Shown in pieces: positions 58,646 through 64,000 of a stretch of DNA of 64,000 nucleotides; the stretch's first letter is position 1; the number at the start of each line of letters is the position of its first letter. A program made the position numbers and the translations under genes. The notes under the pieces are model-generated. The model ran no database searches, was not told the origin of the DNA, and saw nothing but the letters and a program-made list of their open reading frames with translations. The stretch covers positions 5,084,001-5,148,000 of the forward strand of contig NC_063014.1 of NCBI RefSeq assembly GCF_020509005.1, written 5' to 3'. This DNA is from Fulvia fulva (taxonomy: Eukaryota > Ascomycota > Dothideomycetes > Mycosphaerellales > Mycosphaerellaceae).

Positions 58646-59130
58646 TATACGCCGGTACGGTAACACCGCGACCGATACCTAGCTATAGGGGTGTTGATTC
58701 CGGGTGGCCTTATTAATTGCCTTAGACGTCGTCCTTATTTCTTATTACTCTCGGTAATACGATAGTATAAGCGCCGTACGTAGCTAAGTAATCCTTACCT
58801 ATAGAGACCGGTATAGGAGCTAATCGTTAGTCTCTATACTTTTTACGTCCTCTATAAGTTACTACTAGTTATCTTAGGGGAGCTTCGCCTATAGAGCCGT
58901 AGGCGCCGGTAGTGCCGTAGCCTAGGCTACTATTACCTAGGAGTTACCTAATATAGCTAGGCACCTCCGCGGCGTTTAGGGCTATAGAGCTAAAGAAATA
59001 GAGTGAAGAGAACTTTAAGCTATCTAACTTAAATAAGGTAGAACTCCCTTAATTCTAGGGGCAGTAGCCTGCTTTATAGATCGTTAGAATAGCCTTAATA
59101 AGGGCTTTCGAATGTGTCGTGTTTAGCGAT
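58646..59130 (-). mobile_element. Inverted LTR scrap plus LINE 5' piece
   Basis: 58646-58665 is the reverse complement of the first 20 bp of the Gypsy A LTR. 58666-59130 is the reverse complement of the LINE 5' piece at 35972-36428. The junction LINE/LTR is therefore present twice, in opposite orientation, about 22 kb apart. Confidence 0.8.
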
Positions 59131-62100
59131 GGCGCCGATTCTTCCTTCCGTATACTCGAGTACGGTTCGACTACGCTATATCCTTAACTACCTCGACGGG
59201 TACCCGTACTAGCTATACAATCCGCGAGTACCCTCTAAGCGTACTAAGCGTAATTACGTTAATCCCTTTAAGTCTATCGATAGGATAATCTAATTCCTTA
59301 TCGATCGGTATAGTAAGAAGGACGTCGTAGGTAAGGCCTTCTAGAAGCTCTAGGTCTTATAGTAGGGTAAGAACGAGTCATTTTCTATCTTTATCGCTAA
59401 GTACGACGAATAGCGTAACTTATACGACCTATTAGCTAAGACTAATCACCGCCTACTCGAGGGTAAGCTTAACTATAAATATATAGAGGCACTGCCTATA
59501 GAGACTAAGGACCGCGAAGACTTAGTCGACCTATACTATAAGCTCGAAGCTAAGTTCGAGCGCCTAAAATCAAAGACCCTAGCTACACTATAACCACCTC
59601 GTAGTACTAGCGGTAGTAACGGCACTATACCTACCGCGCCCGGCGTAGCCTAAGGTTTAGGCCTTAAGCTATACGCTTAGATACCGCGCGAATTTAAGGA
59701 ACTTAAGAAGCTCGAGCCTAAGGAGAAGGCTAGCATTATCGTAGTAGGCGGTTATATCCGCTACCGCCGTATAGACTATAACTTATACTCGCTAGACTAC
59801 CCTATTAAGTAGTATAAGCGCCCTCCGCCGCGCGCGAATACTAGCTCTATAATATAGACACCGGCTAACTCTTAGTAATAGGGAAATAGCTAGACTAACG
59901 CTTAAGTACGATAACCGTTAGTCCTACTTACGAACATAATTCTAAGAAGGAAATATAGCGAGATGCGGTAATATAAGGACTAGAGTACGCTTTACGTATA
60001 TTAGTAAGCTCTCTAATACCGCCTATTATACGAGGGGTACTAAGGCCGAGAGTGTCCCCTTACCTTTTAATACCTAGTAGTATAGATAGTAATTAAGCTC
60101 TTACCTTCCTTGATTATAGTGCTACCTCTTAGTATATAAATTCTGTATACGCTCGTATATATAATCTTCCTCGACTCTAGGAAGAACCTCTTTAATTAGG
60201 ACTAGCTAATAGCGGCTCCGCTAACGAGCTTATTACCGAGTCTACGTACTTTCCTTTTAATATCGGCGGCCACGTCGAAATCCTTAGCTACTATTTTGTA
60301 GAATCACTAGAGTATGACATCGTACTCGGCTCTAGTTAGTTCGTAGACTATAAACTAGAGATATAATAGGAGAAGGGCATTATAATAATAAATCATTTGA
60401 AATGCCGTACCTATAAGGCAAACTAGAGGTCTAATAAGTACCTAATAGTATAGTCTATTAACTATCTAGCTACGCTAGTACTATTAGGCAATTATCGACC
60501 GCCTATAGTAGAAGATAACCCCGACAAAGTTACTACTCCTACGCTATCGTTACCTAAGTATATACCCTAACTATAAGAGGATGACTTCCGTATATCTACT
60601 CGATAACCGTTACCGGTAGACGGCGTATAGACGTTAAAGCGACCGTACCGACATACGAAACAAAAGTAACGAGTTGTCGAACTAGAACTAGAGATTAATA
60701 TCGTAAACATCTCCGCGGCCTACGTAGTAAAACTAGCTCGTAAGAAAGGAGCGGAAGTCTATATAATATAGATTATACTACCTAGTTAGAAGCACTACGC
60801 TAACCTATTACGAGCCTACGTAATAGTAGCGACTAGGCAAGACTTCGATCCTACTAGGCTCTACGCTATAAACCTTCGGAAGGTATAGTTAGTAAACCCC
60901 TTAATAGTATGTGTAATAATAGTAAATAGCGACTTCGACAGATTTATAAAAGGCAAAGACAAGGACTAAGATACTAAGGTCTACTTACCCTAGGAACTAT
61001 ACGATTTCGAGGACTATTTTAACCGTTAGGATATATCGAAGATCCTACCTTACCGCCCTAGTAAAGACTATAAAATACACCTTAAAGACGAAACCAAGTC
61101 ACCTCCTTTTAAGCGGCTATACGTAATGTCGTCTCGCGAGAATAAGGTAATTAGGAAGTAGGTCGATAATTAGCTAGAATCTAGAGCAATATAACGAAGT
61201 ACGAGCCCGGCTTCTATACTAGTACTAATTGTACGCAAACTACGCGGCGGTCTACGGGTCTGTATCGACTATAGAGCTCTTAATACCCTTACGGTCAAAA
61301 GCAGATAGCTAATACTACTATTCTAAGAAACGCTAAACCGCCTAAATAGAAAGGAGTACTTTACTAAACTCGACATCATCTCTACCTTTAACCGTATTCG
61401 TATTACAGAGGGCTACGAATAGAAAACTACGTTTAGTACTCGCTATAGTCAATTCGAGTGTATAGTAATGCCTTTCGGCCTATATAATGCTCTAGGAACA
61501 TTCTAATTATATATTAACGATACGCTTAGGGAGTATCTCGATAACTTCTATTTAGTATACCTAGATAATATCCTAATTTTTAGCGACATATTCGAGGAAT
61601 ATATATAACACGTACGTAAAGTGCTATAGCGTATACGTAAAGCCGGCCTATAATTAGATATCGACAAATACGAGTTCTACTAAACAGAGACGAAGTACCT
61701 TAGTATTATTATAGGAGTCGACGGTATCCGTATAGACCTAGAAAAGGTCGACGTAGTTAAGAACTAGCTTACTCTAATATGCCTAAAGGATGTATAAGCA
61801 TTCCTTAGGTTCGAAAACTTCTATCGAAGGTTTATATAGAACTTCTCTAAAATCTATATACCCCTTACGAATTTGATAAAGACTAGTAAGAAACAATTCG
61901 TTTAGACAATAGAATACGAAGTAGCCTTCTAAGAATTGAAAGATGTATTCTTAACAAACACGGTACTCGTACACTTCGTACTAGGGGTAGAAACTATAGT
62001 CGAAACAGATGCCTTAGATTTCGTTACTACGGTAGTAATTTTATAGAAACACGGAGACGTCTAGAGACCGGTAGTATATATGTCAAAGAAAATGTTACTA

Positions 62101-64000
62101 TAGGAGTATAACTACGAGATTTATAATAAGGAACTATTAGCTATCGTCCTTGCCTTTGAAGAATAGAGACCTAAGCTTACCGTTAACTTAGACGATAATA
62201 TAGATACCGATTTCGAGAATACGAAATAGATAACAATCCGGTTATCGTCTACTCTAATCATAAGAACCTGAAATACTTTATAAGCACGAAACAACTTAAT
62301 AGACGGTAGGTACGCTAGGTATAGTTCCTAGTACAGTCCGTATTCAAAATCACCTATCGTCTAGGTATATAGGGTATAAAGCCTAATAGTCTTACTAGAC
62401 GATTATAAGATCTGCCGTCGGATCTAAGTAATCCACGTCTATAGCATTAGAGCTAGGTCATCCTACCGCCCGCTCGCCTCGATATTAAGCTCAATTTAAG
62501 CGAGCTACGGGAGGGGGAGGTAGCGTAGTAGGTAGTATAGCAGGATTTACTTATATAAGTCAAGGCTCTATATAACGAAGAGACCGTTTAGGCTACTATA
62601 TAATAGCTATCCTAGAACTAGTAAGTACCCCTATTACGTAAATATAAGATTGACGATCGTACGTCTAAAGTAGAAGATAGTATAATCTATATAAAGAACG
62701 CCTACGGAGGATATAGCTTATTTGTCCTAGAAGTTACTAGCGTAGTAGAACTTCGTACTCTAATTACGAAACGTTTCTACGATATACCCGCGGCTAGGCA
62801 TTCCGGCCGTAAAAAGACATTCGAGTTGATTAGTAGATACTACCGCTAGCTACGTATAGTATAAACGATTAAGAGATTCGTCCGTAATTATATTATATAT
62901 AGAACAACGGTTCCGTCAAATTAGTAGTATTAGGGCCTCCTTTTACTATTACCGGTACCCTTCGGAGTATAGGAGGATATCGCTATTAACTTCGTTATAG
63001 ATTTGCCCGTAAGTAAGAGCTTAACCGATAGACAAATATATAAGAACGTCCTTATAGTTACGGACAGGCTTACTAAGGAGAGACACCTAATCCTAGTGCT
63101 ATAGATAGACGCCCTATATATTGTATATATCTTTATCCGCTATATCTTCGTACGTTATAGTATTCCTAAGAGTATCGTCTCGGACCGGGGCTCCTAGTAG
63201 ACGTCTACGTTCTAGAGACGAGTTTACTCCTTACTCGGTATTTAATAACGACTATCGACGGCCTTTTACCTAGAATCTAATAGATAGTCTAAAAACATAA
63301 ATAAGGTTATAGAACGCTACCTTAGGGCCTACATTAACTACGCCTAAGATGATTAGGTTGATTAGTTACTACTTACCGAGTTTACTACTAATCATTATAT
63401 ATTAGCTACTACTAGAGTATTACCCTTCTACGCTAATACCGGTCGTAACCTAGAATTCACGGATACTAGTCTAACTACCCCTATAAAGCTTATGCCCTAT
63501 AAGTAACGACTCGATATAGAATCTACGAATACGTTTGCTAAGCGTTTAAACTAGATGTACGTATATCTAAGGTAAGAAATTATGTTAGCCTAAGCGTTAT
63601 AAGCAGATTTTATAAACGTATATCGCTAGCTACCTCCGAATTATAATATCGGCGACGAAGTTTATATTAACACTACTAACTAGTTAATAACACGCCCGTC
63701 TAAGAAGCTCGATATTAAGAACGTAGGGCCGTACGAGATCACCGTAGTACTCCCGTATTAAAATGCTTACCGCGTTATAATACCCGATCAGTTAGGTAAT
63801 CTCTATAATACTTTCTACGCCTCGCTCCTATAACTAGCTACTAATGACCCCGAACCTAGATAGATCCTAGTACCGCCGCCTCTAATCGAGATCACCCGTG
63901 ACGACGACGGCGAAACATCCGAAGAGTACTTCGTAGAGGATACACTCGATAGGAAATATTTTAAGCTAAAGGGAAGACTACTAAAACACTTACTACCGAA
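59131..64000 (+). mobile_element. Gypsy B: second RIPed Ty3/Gypsy element, 5' truncated, runs off the window
   Basis: No 5' LTR is present; coding remnants start at once. In order on the plus strand: gag (about 59131-60100), aspartic protease remnant (about 60200-60370, YDIVLGS), RT (about 61040-61800; [34 protein letters not shown], catalytic box reading YLDN), RNase H (about 61980-62400; ETDALDF), integrase (about 62790-63480; H2C2 remnant, SDRGS, NKVIERYLRAY) and a pol tail near 63650-63950. TAG/TAA codons are frequent and no long ORF is left. It is a different family from Gypsy A by sequence. Confidence 0.85.

Noticed and set aside
1..64000. tRNA or rRNA genes
   Set aside because: GGTTCGA-like words were looked at (for example near 17943, 29052 and 29910), but none sits in a cloverleaf-compatible context.

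Overview
The window is nuclear DNA of a filamentous ascomycete (Pezizomycotina, most likely Dothideomycetes; the class is an inference). The evidence is: intron-poor genes with short GT-AG introns (about 49-103 nt); fungal housekeeping genes (ATG6, a FOX2-type multifunctional beta-oxidation enzyme, ADA2, a Scm3-like protein, Rab-GDI); two HET-domain genes; a Zn2Cys6 regulator; and transposons in which CpA/TpG has been converted to TpA, the signature of repeat-induced point mutation (RIP).

Left half, 1-33.3 kb, gene-bearing. In order: 5' part of an SCM3-like gene (-), ATG6 (+), a short-chain dehydrogenase with an in-frame TGA (-), a LITAF-type zinc-ribbon gene in three exons (-), HET-domain gene 1 (+), FOX2 (-), a glycerate-kinase/TDA10-like gene (+), cystathionine beta-lyase (+), an orphan gene with an in-frame TAA (+), ADA2 (-), HET-domain gene 2 with tandem TAA stops (+), a Zn2Cys6 factor (-), GDI1 (+), an F-box-like lineage protein (+), and a secreted proteinase-K-like subtilisin (+). 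The housekeeping genes are intact. Several accessory genes between them look damaged or have unresolved starts. Long spacers (22.1-24.7 kb and 28.1-31.9 kb) show no convincing gene.

Right half, 33.7-64 kb, is a nested retrotransposon block that can be read as stratigraphy. A heavily RIPed Ty3/Gypsy chromovirus (Gypsy A, 36429-57655) was interrupted by a RIPed Ty1/Copia element (36818-45837, TSD AATAC) and by a nearly complete non-LTR LINE (49474-54463, 14-bp TSD). The Copia element was then hit by a truncated LINE (44657-45602, 17-18-bp TSD) and by a 2.5-kb LTR element (41923-44441, TSD TATAG) whose LTRs look identical and show no RIP. Removing the insertions restores Gypsy A to about 7.2 kb and Copia to about 5.5 kb. 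A lightly mutated Copia fragment (34301-35927) lies at the left edge, and a second heavily RIPed Gypsy (59131 to the end) at the right edge.

The most interesting object is the young 2.5-kb element. It is a non-autonomous, gag-only LTR retrotransposon carrying an intact gag gene on one strand and, convergent to it, a spliced ORF for a six-cysteine/coiled-coil protein. Its LTRs carry seven TGATCA palindromes beside a TATA box, and its putative primer-binding site matches its own predicted transcript start rather than an obvious tRNA 3' end. A second lead is in FOX2: retaining one intron would give a dehydrogenase-only protein ending in Ser-Lys-Leu, a canonical peroxisomal signal, whereas the full-length protein ends in the weaker Pro-Lys-Leu.
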